A stretch of DNA of 52,973 nt from contig NZ_CAAGLX010000018.1 of the NCBI RefSeq assembly GCF_900770955.1, forward strand, positions 1-52,973. The letters are read 5' to 3'. This DNA comes from an uncultured Phascolarctobacterium sp. Lineage in GTDB: Bacteria > Bacillota > Negativicutes > Acidaminococcales > Acidaminococcaceae. The notes beneath the pieces are model-generated. The model was not told the origin of the DNA. It did not search any database and saw only the letters and a list, made by a program, of their open reading frames with translations. Numbering within the stretch: the stretch's first letter is position 1; the number at the start of each line of letters is the position of its first letter. Made by a program: the position numbers and the translations under genes. This document shows positions 16,327-25,340 of the stretch, one piece after another.

Positions 16327-17409
16327 TTATTTTCCCCGCAGCTCCAATACAACTATTTCCGGAGCAACCTCTGTACGAACCGGCGGTCCCCAAAAGCCGT
16401 AGCCGTTATTGGTGATTGCGGTCAGATTACCAAAGTTTGTACGTCCATAATCCAATTTGTACATTTTTTTCGTTACCAGACGGTTGGGAAAAAGCTGGCC
16501 TGTATGCGTATGACCAGCCAGATAAAGATCATAGCCCGCATCTGCAGCGGCATCCATACGGCGAGGCTGATGATCGAGCAGAATACTGTAGTAGTCTTTA
16601 TTTTGGGAGGAAAGATTTATAAGCTGGCTGTTGGTACGGTTTTTGCTGTAATCATCTATACCGGTTATTTTGATTTTGTTGTCGATAATGGTATTGGTAT
16701 TGCGCAGGATGTAGAAGCCTTTGTCTGTGAGCATTTGTTGCCAGCGCAATGGTTCATCAAGATAATCATGGTTGCCGAAGGCCATGTAGACAGGCGCTTT
16801 GATTTGAGCCAGAGCAGAAAGCGTATCCTCCTCTTCTACATAAAAAATACGCTCGTCAAGCATATCGCCGCTGACAACAACAAAGTCCGGCTTTTGCTCG
16901 TTGATGCGTGCTGCCAGACGTTCTGCGTAGTCATGGCCGAGTATTCTTCCCATATGCAGGTCAGTGAGAAAGACAATTTTATAATGAGCATTCTGCGGCA
17001 GCTTTTCCGTTACCAGCGCTTCTGTGCGTACTGTCGGGTGAAAGGCGCGATAGCTGCCCCAGGTAATGAAGCAGCAGATAAAGGCAAGGCCGATGATACT
17101 GATTTTGGCTGAAGGCAGCTGCCAACCGCTCAGCTTACTGAAAAGCAGGCAGAGAAGATGAATGATGGCCAGCAGAAGTGTGTAGTAGCAAAAAGCAATC
17201 CAAAGTCCTTCTATCCACGCAGTAAGCTTGAGCAGAAAATGAGGCGTTCCCTGCGGCAGAATGACACTGATAGCTGTGCCGAGTGCCATCAGCAGATATA
17301 TAAGCCCGAAGGTCAGTGTGCGGCCGAAGGGCAGATAATGGCGATAATACATATAACCGATGATACTCATGAGAGCATCAATCGTACCGACGAAAAGAAA
17401 GATACGCAT
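16327..17409 (-). CDS. Membrane-anchored metallophosphoesterase (YkuE/YaeI-like)
   Basis: A 360-residue protein with about four hydrophobic segments in the first 120 residues and a calcineurin-like phosphoesterase domain after residue 140. All metal motifs are present: DLH (150-152), GD (181-182), GNHD (212-215), a His in LDHQ (280) and GHTH (299-302). Membrane-attached relatives remove phosphate from lipid or cell-wall precursors (YaeI/LpxH-like and YkuE-like); the substrate is unknown. It is convergent with yegP and downstream of a HAD phosphatase terminator, probably its own transcription unit. Confidence 0.87.
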   Translation of the reverse strand: MRIFLFVGTIDALMSIIGYMYYRHYLPFGRTLTFGLIYLLMALGTAISVILPQGTPHFLLKLTAWIEGLWIAFCYYTLLLAIIHLLCLLFSKLSGWQLPSAKISIIGLAFICCFITWGSYRAFHPTVRTEALVTEKLPQNAHYKIVFLTDLHMGRILGHDYAERLAARINEQKPDFVVVSGDMLDERIFYVEEEDTLSALAQIKAPVYMAFGNHDYLDEPLRWQQMLTDKGFYILRNTNTIIDNKIKITGIDDYSKNRTNSQLINLSSQNKDYYSILLDHQPRRMDAAADAGYDLYLAGHTHTGQLFPNRLVTKKMYKLDYGRTNFGNLTAITNNGYGFWGPPVRTEVAPEIVVLELRGK

Positions 17410-17490
17410 ATTATTCAGTAAGGATCCTTTATATAATTCTTGCTTACATTATACATGTTAGAGTGTACTTTAAGTCAAGTGCTGCGCTAA

Positions 17491-17519
17491 AGAAAAAGGA
17501 CTGCCGAGTGCGGCAGTCC
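17491..17519 (-). terminator. Terminator after the HAD-IIA phosphatase
   Basis: GGACTGCCG (17499-17507) pairs with CGGCAGTCC (17511-17519); the plus-strand AGAAAAA at 17491-17497 gives the T-run on the minus strand. It separates the HAD gene from the metallophosphoesterase gene, both minus strand. Confidence 0.88.
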
Positions 17520-17532
17520 GTGAGGTATAACA

Positions 17533-18339
17533 TTATTTGCTCGGAATATCACCGACGCCGTTTAAGATGATAGACGGACGGTAGGAGAATTCCTTAATAT
17601 TTTCCAACGTACTTACGCCGCTCAGAACAAGAGCTGTCATCAGACCGCTTTCCATACCGGCAACGATATCTGTATCCATACGGTCGCCAATCATAGCAGC
17701 ATCCTCTGAATGAACATCCAGCAGACGCAAGCCTGTGCGCATCATCAAGGGGTTAGGCTTGCCGACAAAGTAAGCCTTTTTGCCGGTAGCAAGCTCAATA
17801 GGTGCGACCAGTGCGCGGCAGGCGGGGATGATACCGAAATCAGAGGGGCCGGTAAGGTCGCTGTTTGTTGCAATCAGGCGTGCTCCTTGGTTAATCAGGC
17901 TTACTGCCTTGAGAATCATATTATAATTATAAGAATTTGTTTCGCCGACTACAACGTAATCGGGATTAACATCATTCATTGTGATGCCGGCATCATAAAG
18001 CGCATTGACAAGACCGGGACCGCCGATAACGTAGGCACTGCAGCCGGGGGCCTGCGAATGGATAAATTTGGCAGTGGCGAGAGCACTGGTATAGAAATGA
18101 CTTTCGTCAACCTCCAGTCCCAGACGTAAAAGCTTTTGCTGCAGTTCTTTGGGACTGCGTTCGCTGGCGTTAGTCAAAAACAAAAAGCTCTTTTTTTCTT
18201 CATAGAGCCAGTTTACGAATTCTCTTACTCCGGGCAACAGGTTATTTCCGTGGTAGATAACACCATCCATATCGCAGATAAAGCCTTCTTTTGCACGAAG
18301 CTGTGTTAATAATAATTCATATTTTTCGTTGCTGTCCAT
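17533..18339 (-). CDS. HAD-IIA family phosphatase (NagD/AraL-like)
   Basis: A 268-residue HAD hydrolase with the type IIA cap. Motif I is DMDGVIY (23-29), motif II is the TNAS stretch (56-59), motif III Lys lies in VGKPNP, and motif IV is GDRMDTDIVAG. NagD-type enzymes hydrolyse nucleotide or sugar phosphates; some are p-nitrophenyl phosphatases, and the natural substrate is not predictable. I place the start at ATG 18339 (MDSNEKYELL) since AAAGGAAG precedes it; a GTG 30 nt upstream (18369) would put this SD inside the coding region. Confidence 0.9.
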   Translation of the reverse strand: MDSNEKYELLLTQLRAKEGFICDMDGVIYHGNNLLPGVREFVNWLYEEKKSFLFLTNASERSPKELQQKLLRLGLEVDESHFYTSALATAKFIHSQAPGCSAYVIGGPGLVNALYDAGITMNDVNPDYVVVGETNSYNYNMILKAVSLINQGARLIATNSDLTGPSDFGIIPACRALVAPIELATGKKAYFVGKPNPLMMRTGLRLLDVHSEDAAMIGDRMDTDIVAGMESGLMTALVLSGVSTLENIKEFSYRPSIILNGVGDIPSK

Positions 18340-18373
18340 AATTTTTACTTCCTTTACTGTTTTAGACACTTAT

Positions 18374-18402
18374 ATTATGCAAGAAAAAAATATCTTTTGC
18401 AA
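18374..18402 (-). promoter_or_regulatory. Candidate promoter of the HAD-IIA gene
   Basis: On the minus strand TTGCAA (18397-18402), a 17-nt spacer and CATAAT (18374-18379), about 35 nt before the chosen start. Confidence 0.6.
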
Positions 18403-18526
18403 GAGCTTAACGGGGCAGCAGAAGCCGTAATTAGTTAATAGTTTGTAAAATATTATTCTTTTAAGTGTAGTTTTATCGCTAAATGTTAAAAGAATTCTGA
18501 AGATAGACCAACATTCTAGTTAAAGG

Positions 18527-18555
18527 TTGACATATTAGAAAGATAGTGGTAAAAT
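18527..18555 (+). promoter_or_regulatory. Distal promoter of the CarD-like gene
   Basis: TTGACA (18527-18532), 17-nt spacer, TAAAAT (18550-18555). The -35 is perfect and the -10 has one change from consensus. Confidence 0.75.
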
Positions 18556-18564
18556 GAAATATTT

Positions 18565-18593
18565 TTGACAATAAAGAAGGGGCGTGCTACAAT
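18565..18593 (+). promoter_or_regulatory. Proximal promoter of the CarD-like gene
   Basis: TTGACA (18565-18570), 17-nt spacer, TACAAT (18588-18593), only 38 bp after the first promoter. The expected start is near 18600, about 30 nt before the ATG. Confidence 0.8.
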
Positions 18594-18629
18594 GTATTTA
18601 TCAGAATTATAATTTTAGGAGGGTTGAAG

Positions 18630-19115
18630 ATGTTTGCGATGGGTGACAGAGTGGTATATCCGCTTCATGGTGGAGCTATTATTAAGGATATAGAAGCACA
18701 TATACAGGATGGCGAGACTGTGAAGTATTACATTTTACAAATGCTTTTTGACAATATGACAGTGTCGGTACCGGTAGAAAACGCCGAAAAATTAGGTTTA
18801 CGTTATATTGGCGATGATGAAACTCTGGCAATAATTCAGAATACGCTGCATGAAGTACCGGATGTACAGACGGTGAAGGCGATTTCCTGGAATCGGCGCT
18901 TTCAGTTGTATATGCAGAAGATAAAAAGCGGCAGTGTTGCTGAGGTCGCAAGAATCTTTAAAATACTGACTATTTTAGAACGCAGAAAGAAAATTTCCGT
19001 AGGTGAGCGCAGATTGCTGCACAGTACGAAGCAGATTTTGCAAAGTGAAATAATGCTGATTAAGGATGTGGACGCAGAGAAAGCGGGCAACTGGTTAGAG
19101 CGTTGCTGTAATTAG
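18630..19115 (+). CDS. CarD/CdnL-like RNA polymerase-binding transcription regulator
   Basis: A 161-residue protein with the CarD_CdnL_TRCF fold: FAMGDRVVYPLHGGAIIKDI at the N-terminus, which in CarD contacts the RNA polymerase beta subunit, and a helical C-terminal domain (residues 75-160) that in CarD grips promoter DNA. CarD proteins stabilise open complexes at rRNA and other promoters. ATG 18630 is 6 nt after TAGGAGGG; the in-frame TTG at 18624 is too close to it. Two tandem consensus promoters and a following terminator make it a separate, strongly transcribed unit ahead of yacL. Confidence 0.88.
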   Translation: MFAMGDRVVYPLHGGAIIKDIEAHIQDGETVKYYILQMLFDNMTVSVPVENAEKLGLRYIGDDETLAIIQNTLHEVPDVQTVKAISWNRRFQLYMQKIKSGSVAEVARIFKILTILERRKKISVGERRLLHSTKQILQSEIMLIKDVDAEKAGNWLERCCN

Positions 19116-19124
19116 GCAGAATAT

Positions 19125-19176
19125 AAAGACCGTTTTAAGGCTGTTGAGTTAGAAACTGCTTTAAAACGGTCTTTTT
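19125..19176 (+). terminator. Terminator after the CarD-like gene
   Basis: AAGACCGTTTTAA (19126-19138) pairs perfectly with TTAAAACGGTCTT (19161-19173), followed by TTT. The long stem and T-run give a clear intrinsic terminator. Confidence 0.9.
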
Positions 19177-19244
19177 GCAAAATTTTTAGGCCTTTTTTTC
19201 ATTAATGTCATATTTAAAAAAGTTATTTACTTGTTTTTTGCGGA

Positions 19245-19273
19245 TTATAGCTGTATTATATAATTGATATAAT
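19245..19273 (+). promoter_or_regulatory. Candidate promoter of the PIN/TRAM gene
   Basis: TATAAT at 19268-19273 with a weak TTATAG -35 at 19245-19250 (17-nt spacer). A second TATAAT lies at 19259-19264. The -10 is convincing, the -35 is not. Confidence 0.4.
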
Positions 19274-19323
19274 AGTAGGATGAAATACTATGTATCAGAA
19301 ATTCAGAGAAAGGAGGAATTGAA

Positions 19324-20454
19324 ATGCTGAGAAAAATTATTAGCCTGAGCATATCGTTAATTATTATTGTAACCGGACTCATACTAACAAATTTATCTTT
19401 ACCGTTTTTATCAAATTACTTGGGCTATGATTTACACGGCAATGGCTTAATGGGAATTACCTTTGCTACCATGATACTGACCTTACCAGGTCTTTTTATA
19501 TCTTCCTGGCTTGGCTTAGTATTGGCACCGTTTATTACAAAATGGCTGTTCAATTACGCTGAACGTCTGACGGTTTCTCTCTCCGGCGTACCTACCAGTG
19601 ATATTCTGGTAATGATTTTCGGTATCGGCATCGGTCTGATTTTAGCAAATCTGATAGGCAGTCCTTTTTCCAGACTGCCGGTTATCGGACCGTTTATTCC
19701 CATCGTACTAAGCCTTGTACTTTCTGTTGTCGGTGCTAAGCTGGCTTTGCGTAAGCATAATGATATTGTGGAGTTTTTTAACCGCATTCCTACGCGTAAG
19801 TCCGTAAAGCCTGTCGATGAAACAAAGAGCGTATTGGAGGGCCCTTTGGGGGACCGTCTTTACAGCAGCAATAAATTGCTTGATACCAGCGTCATTATTG
19901 ACGGACGTGTTATGGATATTATGGCTGCAGGCTTTTTGGACGGTCAGCTGGTAGTGCCGAATTTTGTTTTGGAGGAGCTGCAGAAGCTGGCGGATTCTTC
20001 GGATAATATGAAGCGTGCTAAAGGCCGTCGCGGTCTGGACCTGGTGCATGATTTGCAGATAAGCTACAAGGGCCGTATTCTGGTCGTAGATAACGATTAC
20101 GATGATCTGGAAGGCGTGGATGCTAAGCTTGTACGTTTGGCAAGACAGGCTAACGCTGACATTATTACCAATGATTATAACCTGAATAAGGTTGCAGGTA
20201 TTCAGGGCGTTAAGGTGTTGAATATCAATGAGCTGGCGAACGCTATTAAACCGGTAGTTGTTGCAGGCGAGGAAATGAACGTATTCCTGGTTAAGGAAGG
20301 CAAGGAGCAGGGACAGGCTGTTGCTTATCTTGATGACGGTACTATGATAGTTGTAGAAAACGGACGTCACTTCATCGGCCACAGCGCAATTGTTGTTGTA
20401 ACCAGCGTGCTGCAGACTTCTGCCGGAAGAATGATTTTCGCAAAAACAAAATAG
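19324..20454 (+). CDS. yacL: PIN and TRAM domain membrane protein (YacL family)
   Basis: The 376-residue protein has four hydrophobic segments within residues 5-145, a PIN nuclease-like domain starting LLDTSVIIDGRVMDI (185-199), and a C-terminal TRAM domain (about 315-376). The PIN acidic residues are visible in LLDTS, VDAKLVRLA and IITNDYNLNK. The family is conserved in Firmicutes directly ahead of ispD-ispF, as here; its molecular role is unclear, possibly a membrane-bound ribonuclease. AAAGGAGG precedes ATG 19324, and ispD follows after 10 nt. Confidence 0.9.
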   Translation: MLRKIISLSISLIIIVTGLILTNLSLPFLSNYLGYDLHGNGLMGITFATMILTLPGLFISSWLGLVLAPFITKWLFNYAERLTVSLSGVPTSDILVMIFGIGIGLILANLIGSPFSRLPVIGPFIPIVLSLVLSVVGAKLALRKHNDIVEFFNRIPTRKSVKPVDETKSVLEGPLGDRLYSSNKLLDTSVIIDGRVMDIMAAGFLDGQLVVPNFVLEELQKLADSSDNMKRAKGRRGLDLVHDLQISYKGRILVVDNDYDDLEGVDAKLVRLARQANADIITNDYNLNKVAGIQGVKVLNINELANAIKPVVVAGEEMNVFLVKEGKEQGQAVAYLDDGTMIVVENGRHFIGHSAIVVVTSVLQTSAGRMIFAKTK

Positions 20455-20464
20455 GAGCTTTGAG

Positions 20465-21187
20465 ATGGGCAAGGATGAACTTATTGTAATTGTTCCGGCT
20501 GCAGGCGCCGGTAAGCGTCTGGGGCTGGGGATTAATAAGGCCTTTGCTATGCTGAACGGGGCACCTCTTCTGGTGCACTGTCTGCATATGCTGGAGGCAA
20601 CAGGTCTGGTTAAGCGTGCCGTTGTCGTGTTGGCGCCGCAGGAGGTTATTGAAGGCCGTGAGCTTTTGGCAGGCTATCAGAAAGATTATTTTCGGACGCT
20701 GCCGTTTTGCGTAGTAGCCGGCGGCAAGGAGCGTCAGGACAGTGTTGCCAATGCGTTGGCCGCAGTAGAGGAAACAGATTGCTATATTGCTGTACACGAT
20801 GGCGCGCGTCCCTTTGCGGGACGCGCTGTTTTTGAACGCACATTGGCTGCCGCTAAGGTGCATGGCGCCGCAATTGCTGCCGTTCCGGTGAAGGATACCA
20901 TCAAGGTTGTCGGCACCGACGGTATTGTAACTGCTACGCCTGATCGCAGTACGCTGATGGCAGTACAGACACCGCAGATTTTTACCGCAGAAATGCTGAA
21001 GCAGGCTTACGCGCAGCTGGCGGCACATCCCGCTGCTGTTACCGACGATGCTTCGGTAGTAGAGCTGATGGGCCATAAGGTAGCGACAGCGTTAGGACGC
21101 TACGAAAATATTAAAATTACTACGCCGGAGGATTTGCTTTTTGCAGAAAATCTGCTGGCGCAACAGGAGCAGGAAGATGGAAAATAA
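20465..21187 (+). CDS. ispD: 2-C-methyl-D-erythritol 4-phosphate cytidylyltransferase
   Basis: Third step of the MEP isoprenoid pathway: couples MEP to CTP, giving CDP-ME. The nucleotide-binding start VPAAGAGKRLGLGINKAF, the VHDGARPF motif near residue 107 and TDDASVVELMG near 193 are typical. The 240 residues match the family. It overlaps ispF by 11 nt, so the two enzymes are translated together; in some bacteria they are fused. Confidence 0.95.
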   Translation: MGKDELIVIVPAAGAGKRLGLGINKAFAMLNGAPLLVHCLHMLEATGLVKRAVVVLAPQEVIEGRELLAGYQKDYFRTLPFCVVAGGKERQDSVANALAAVEETDCYIAVHDGARPFAGRAVFERTLAAAKVHGAAIAAVPVKDTIKVVGTDGIVTATPDRSTLMAVQTPQIFTAEMLKQAYAQLAAHPAAVTDDASVVELMGHKVATALGRYENIKITTPEDLLFAENLLAQQEQEDGK

Positions 21188-21677
21188 AATTGTAATGCCG
21201 CAATTTCGCATCGGCTGCGGCTATGATGTACATAAGCTGGCAGAAGAGCGCAAATTAATTATCTGTGGTGTTGAGGTTCCATATGAAAAAGGTCTTTTGG
21301 GACACAGTGATGCAGATGTAGCTTTGCATGCGCTGATGGATGCGCTTTTGGGCGCTGCGGCCATGGGCGATATCGGCAAGCACTTCCCTGATACGGATGA
21401 ACGCTTTAAGGGAGCGGACAGCATGCAGCTGACGCTGCATGTCAAAAAGCTCTTGCAGGAGGAAGGCTGGCAGGTTAATAACGTGGATGTGACGATTATT
21501 GCCCAACGCCCGAAGCTGGCAGGCTATATTGCCGCGATGCGTACTAATGTTGCCAAGGTCTTGGATGTTGCTGAGTCCGTAGTAAATATTAAGGCGACAA
21601 CAACAGAAAAGCTCGGTTTTACAGGAAGAGGCGAAGGTATTGCCGCTGAAGCTGTGGCGAGCATTGTCAAGATGTGA
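21177..21677 (+). CDS. ispF: 2-C-methyl-D-erythritol 2,4-cyclodiphosphate synthase
   Basis: Fifth step of the MEP pathway, cyclising CDP-ME-2-phosphate with release of CMP. The metal site GYDVHKL, the HSDADVALHALMDALLGA stretch and the C-terminal TTTEKLGFTGRGEGIAAEAV are all present in the 166-residue product. ATG 21177 (MENKIVMPQ) lies inside the ispD end, with AGGAGCAGGAAG just upstream serving as SD. The intervening enzyme IspE is not in the window. Confidence 0.95.
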   Translation: MENKIVMPQFRIGCGYDVHKLAEERKLIICGVEVPYEKGLLGHSDADVALHALMDALLGAAAMGDIGKHFPDTDERFKGADSMQLTLHVKKLLQEEGWQVNNVDVTIIAQRPKLAGYIAAMRTNVAKVLDVAESVVNIKATTTEKLGFTGRGEGIAAEAVASIVKM

Positions 21678-21810
21678 TATAATAATTAGACTGATAAGTG
21701 TAATCTGTTTGGATATACCGGCGGAAGGAAATTTATTTTAGCCGGAGCCGGAGTGATTGTGCTTTTTTGGTAAATCTAATGTTAATAGATAAATTTGGAG
21801 GGATATATCA
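21678..21810 (+). other. gltX leader region
   Basis: Between ispF and gltX. CCGGC (21718-21722) can pair with GCCGG (21741-21745 or 21747-21751), and six T occur at 21773-21778. This could be a weak attenuator or nothing. I see no T-box (no GGTGGNACC motif) and no convincing promoter. Confidence 0.3.
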
Positions 21811-23286
21811 ATGTGTAATGATGAAGTTAGAGTAAGATTTGCGCCGAGCCCGACCGGCCCGTTCCATATCGGTGGTGCGCGCAGTGCGCTGTTCAACTAT
21901 CTGCTGGCCCGCAAAACCGGCGGCAAGCTGATTCTGCGTATCGAGGATACCGACCGTGAGCGTTCTACCCCGGAATCCGAGGAAAATATCAAGGCTGCTT
22001 TGAAGTGGCTGGGTATGGACTGGGATGAGGGTGTTGATGTTGGCGGCCCGAACGGACCGTATCATCAGATGGAACGTCTTGATATCTACAAAAAATATAC
22101 TGACAAGCTGCTGTCTGAAGGCAAGGCTTACTATTGCTACTGCACTGATGAGGAGCTGGAGGAAGAACGCCAGAGCCTGATCAAAGAAGGCAAAATGCCG
22201 CGTTATATGGGCAAATGCCGTCATCTGACAGAAGAGCAGATTGCTCAGTTTAAAGCTGAAGGCCGCAAACCGACCGTTCGCTTCCGCGTTCCTGCCGACC
22301 AGCAGATTCTCGTTCGCGACATGGTTCGTGGCGATGTAGTTTTTGATTCCAATAATATCGGTGATTTCGTTATCGTTAAATCCGACGGTATCCCGACCTA
22401 TAACTATGCCGTAGTTATCGACGATGCACTGATGCACATTACTCATGTAATCCGCGCTGAAGAGCATCTGTCCAACACTCCGCGTCAATGCCTTGTTTAT
22501 GATGCACTGGGCTTCAAACAACCGACCTTCGGTCACATTTCCCTGATTCTGGGCAAGGACCACACCAAAATGAGCAAGCGTCACGGCGCTACCAGTGTTG
22601 ACCAATATCGTCAGCTGGGTTACCTGCCGGAAGCTATCAACAACTTCCTGGCACTTTTGGGTTGGGCTCCGAACAGCGAGCAGGAAATCTTCAGCATGGA
22701 CGAGCTGATTCACGAATTCAGTATGGATCGTGTTGCCAAGAACCCTGCTGTTTTCGATATCGACAAGCTGAACTGGATTAACCAGCACTATATGCGTCAG
22801 CTGGATGCGGAAGCATTCTTTGAAGCTGCTAAACCGCACATGATTGCGGCAGGCTACATGACCGGCGAAGAAGAAGGCGAGAAGCTGGCTTGGCTCAAAC
22901 GCGTTGTAGCAACCGCACAGGAGCACATTTCCTATGCTGCACAGATTCCTGAATGCGTAGAAATGTACTTCAATGATGAATTCGATTTTGAAAACGAGGA
23001 AGCAGAAGCAGTTCTGAAGGCTGAAACTGTACCGACCGTTATCAATATGCTGCTGGAAGAGCTGCCGAAGGTAGAAAACCTGGACAATGCTGCAGTTAAA
23101 GCTCTGTTCAAGCAGATTCAAAAAGCAACTAAGCTGAAGGGCAAGGATGTATTCATGCCGATTCGTGTCGCTCTGACCGGTAATCAGCATGGTCCTGAGC
23201 TGGCAGCAATGGTTCCGCTGCTGGGCGTTGAGCGTACTGCAAAACGCATTAAATCCAGCTTGGCAAAAGCAGGCGTAACTCTTTGA
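21811..23286 (+). CDS. gltX: Glutamate--tRNA ligase
   Basis: Class I synthetase charging tRNA-Glu. The HIGH-type motif occurs in SPTGPFHIGGARSALFNY (residues 12-29) and the KMSKR loop in DHTKMSKRHGATSV near 250-263. The 491-residue length with a C-terminal anticodon-binding helical domain is that of bacterial GltX. Whether it is discriminating or also charges tRNA-Gln cannot be decided; no gatCAB is in the window. TTGGAGGG precedes the ATG. It sits ahead of cysS as in Firmicutes, but cysE, often between them, is absent. Confidence 0.96.
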   Translation: MCNDEVRVRFAPSPTGPFHIGGARSALFNYLLARKTGGKLILRIEDTDRERSTPESEENIKAALKWLGMDWDEGVDVGGPNGPYHQMERLDIYKKYTDKLLSEGKAYYCYCTDEELEEERQSLIKEGKMPRYMGKCRHLTEEQIAQFKAEGRKPTVRFRVPADQQILVRDMVRGDVVFDSNNIGDFVIVKSDGIPTYNYAVVIDDALMHITHVIRAEEHLSNTPRQCLVYDALGFKQPTFGHISLILGKDHTKMSKRHGATSVDQYRQLGYLPEAINNFLALLGWAPNSEQEIFSMDELIHEFSMDRVAKNPAVFDIDKLNWINQHYMRQLDAEAFFEAAKPHMIAAGYMTGEEEGEKLAWLKRVVATAQEHISYAAQIPECVEMYFNDEFDFENEEAEAVLKAETVPTVINMLLEELPKVENLDNAAVKALFKQIQKATKLKGKDVFMPIRVALTGNQHGPELAAMVPLLGVERTAKRIKSSLAKAGVTL

Positions 23287-23301
23287 TTGATGAACGACGC
23301 T

Positions 23302-23351
23302 AAGGCCTCATCTGCTTCGTAACGGCGTTGCTTGCATCCAAGGCCTTTTTG
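23302..23351 (+). terminator. Possible weak terminator between gltX and cysS
   Basis: AAGGCC (23302-23307) can pair with GGCCTT (23342-23347), followed by TTT. The stem is short and the loop long (34 nt), so it may be a partial terminator or merely intercistronic structure. Confidence 0.35.
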
Positions 23352-23385
23352 TCGCTCAGAGAATTTTTGCAAAGGAATAGTTATT

Positions 23386-24831
23386 ATGAGCATTAAAGTA
23401 TATAACACCTTAACCAAACAAAAAGAAGAATTCGTACCTATTCATCCGGGCAAAGCCAACATCTATGTTTGCGGTGTTACTCCGTACAATCATCCGCACG
23501 TTGGTAATGCGCGTCCGTTCGTAACCTGGGATGTTATCCGCCGCTTTCTGGAGCATGAAGGCTATGACGTAACCCATGTACAGAACTTTACCGATGTTGA
23601 TGACAAGATTATCAACACTGCCAATAAAGAGGGCGTACAATGGTATGATATCTGCAACCGCTATATTGACTCCTACTTTGAAGTAATGGATAAACTCAAT
23701 GTGCGCCGTGCGCATGTTTATCCGCGTGTATCCGAGCATATCGATGATATCATCAAAACTGTACAATGCCTGATTGACAATGGCTATGGCTATGTTGTTG
23801 ACGGCGATGTTTTCTACAGTGTAGAAAAGTTTAAATACTATGGTCAGCTTTCCGGCCGTAACATTGAGGATATGATGGCCGGCGCGCGTGTAGACGTTGA
23901 TGACCGCAAGCATAATCCGATGGATTTTGCGCTGTGGAAATCCGCTAAACCGGGCGAGCCTGCTTGGGAGAGCCCTTGGGGTCCCGGTCGTCCCGGCTGG
24001 CATATTGAATGCTCTACCATGAGCATGAAGTATCTGGGCGAAACCTTTGACTTCCATGGCGGCGGCAGCGATTTGATTTTCCCGCATCATGAAAACGAGA
24101 TTGCTCAATCCGAAGGCTGCACCGGCATTCATCCTTTCGTGCATTACTGGCTGCATAACGGCTTTATTACCGTTAACGAAGAAAAAATGTCCAAATCTCT
24201 GGGCAACTTCTTCATGGTTATCGATATTTTAGAGCATTACGATCCGGAAACTCTGCGTTTCTTCATCGTTTCCACGCATTATCGCAGCCCGCTGGACTTC
24301 AGCGATGCACGTCTTACCGAAGCACAAAAGAGCCTTGCACGTCTGCGTCAGGCACAGGAAACTTTGGGTGAGCTGAGCGAAATGCTGAGCGCCGGCCCGA
24401 CTGCCGAAAGCTTGGCACTGCGCGAGAAGGTTAAAGAGCTGCGTGAAGCATTTATGGAAGCTATGCGCGATGACTTCAATACTGCGCTGGCTATCAGCCA
24501 TATGTTTGCTCTGGCTAAGGAAATCAACATTTACCATAAGGCAGTTGTTGATGCCGGCATTAAACCGGACGGTAAGCTGGTTGCTATGTTCAACGATGTC
24601 TTTGCAGAAACCTGCTCTATCATCGGTGTTCTGGAAAAAACTGCTGCTCCGGCTGCAGAAGAGGCAGGCGACAGCAAGGAAGCTGAGCTGGTGGAAATGC
24701 TTATCGCTATGCGTCAGGATGCACGTAAAAACAAAAATTACGCACTGGCAGATGAGCTGCGCAACAAGCTGAATGAAATCGGCATTGTGCTGCAGGATAC
24801 TCCGCAAGGCGTAAAGTGGTCTAAGCAATAA
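23386..24831 (+). CDS. cysS: Cysteine--tRNA ligase
   Basis: Class I synthetase charging tRNA-Cys. The zinc/HIGH region is YVCGVTPYNHPHVGNARPFV (residues 26-45), further zinc ligands lie in HIECSTMSMKYLG and HHENEIAQSEGC, and the KMSKS loop is EEKMSKSLGNF. The 481-residue length is normal. ATG 23386 (MSIKVYNTLTKQKEEF) follows AAAGGAATAG; an upstream TTG start would add 18 unconserved residues. Its stop overlaps the mrnC ATG by one base. Confidence 0.96.
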   Translation: MSIKVYNTLTKQKEEFVPIHPGKANIYVCGVTPYNHPHVGNARPFVTWDVIRRFLEHEGYDVTHVQNFTDVDDKIINTANKEGVQWYDICNRYIDSYFEVMDKLNVRRAHVYPRVSEHIDDIIKTVQCLIDNGYGYVVDGDVFYSVEKFKYYGQLSGRNIEDMMAGARVDVDDRKHNPMDFALWKSAKPGEPAWESPWGPGRPGWHIECSTMSMKYLGETFDFHGGGSDLIFPHHENEIAQSEGCTGIHPFVHYWLHNGFITVNEEKMSKSLGNFFMVIDILEHYDPETLRFFIVSTHYRSPLDFSDARLTEAQKSLARLRQAQETLGELSEMLSAGPTAESLALREKVKELREAFMEAMRDDFNTALAISHMFALAKEINIYHKAVVDAGIKPDGKLVAMFNDVFAETCSIIGVLEKTAAPAAEEAGDSKEAELVEMLIAMRQDARKNKNYALADELRNKLNEIGIVLQDTPQGVKWSKQ

Positions 24832-25298
24832 TGAAATTTGAACAATACAAAATGCTAAAGGAGCATGCCCTGGCAGCCTGTGCGGCTGCCGGTGCTCCTT
24901 TTCCTGCAACTAAGGAAATAAATCCGATTCTGTTGGCGTATATCGGCGACGTAGTTTTTTCTATGTATGTCCGTCTGCGCCTTTTGCCGACTTCCAAGCA
25001 TGTACGCATTGTACATGACATCGGTTCCAAGATGGTTTCTGCAGTCTGCCAATGTCAGGCAATGCAGCAGCTGGAGGCTGGCCTGAGCGAGGAGGAAAGC
25101 GTTATTTTCCGCCGCGGCCGTAATGCCAAGTCGATGGTGCCGAAAAGCGCCTCAGTACATGAATACCGTATGGCAACAGCTTTTGAAGCACTTTTGGGCT
25201 GGTTGTTCCTTGAAGAACGCGAGGAGCGCCTGCAAGAGGTTATGGATCTTTCCTTTGATATTATCAGCAAATATATGCAGGAAAATCACAAAAAATAA
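24831..25298 (+). CDS. mrnC: Mini-ribonuclease III
   Basis: Mini-III lacks the dsRNA-binding domain of RNase III and matures 23S rRNA ends in Firmicutes. The RNase III-type catalytic motif LLAYIGDVVFSMYVR (residues 34-48), the IFRRGRNAKS segment and EYRMATAFEALLGWLFL are characteristic. The 155-residue length fits. It begins within the cysS stop (TAATG), the gene order seen in Bacillus (cysS-mrnC-rlmB), here with thyX inserted before rlmB. Confidence 0.93.
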   Translation: MKFEQYKMLKEHALAACAAAGAPFPATKEINPILLAYIGDVVFSMYVRLRLLPTSKHVRIVHDIGSKMVSAVCQCQAMQQLEAGLSEEESVIFRRGRNAKSMVPKSASVHEYRMATAFEALLGWLFLEEREERLQEVMDLSFDIISKYMQENHKK

Positions 25299-25340
25299 TA
25301 CCCCTCTATTTGTCCGTTGAAAAGAGAGGAGATGATAAAT

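Noticed and set aside
16303..17112. Plus-strand frame over the metallophosphoesterase gene
   Set aside because: The minus-strand product has every catalytic motif of the family; the plus frame has none.
21678..21810. T-box leader for gltX
   Set aside because: No GGTGGNACC antiterminator motif and no specifier-loop stem found.
21808..23190. Long open frame antisense to gltX (460 codons)
   Set aside because: It mirrors a confidently assigned synthetase whose codon bias leaves few stops on the other strand; no SD, no recognisable domain.
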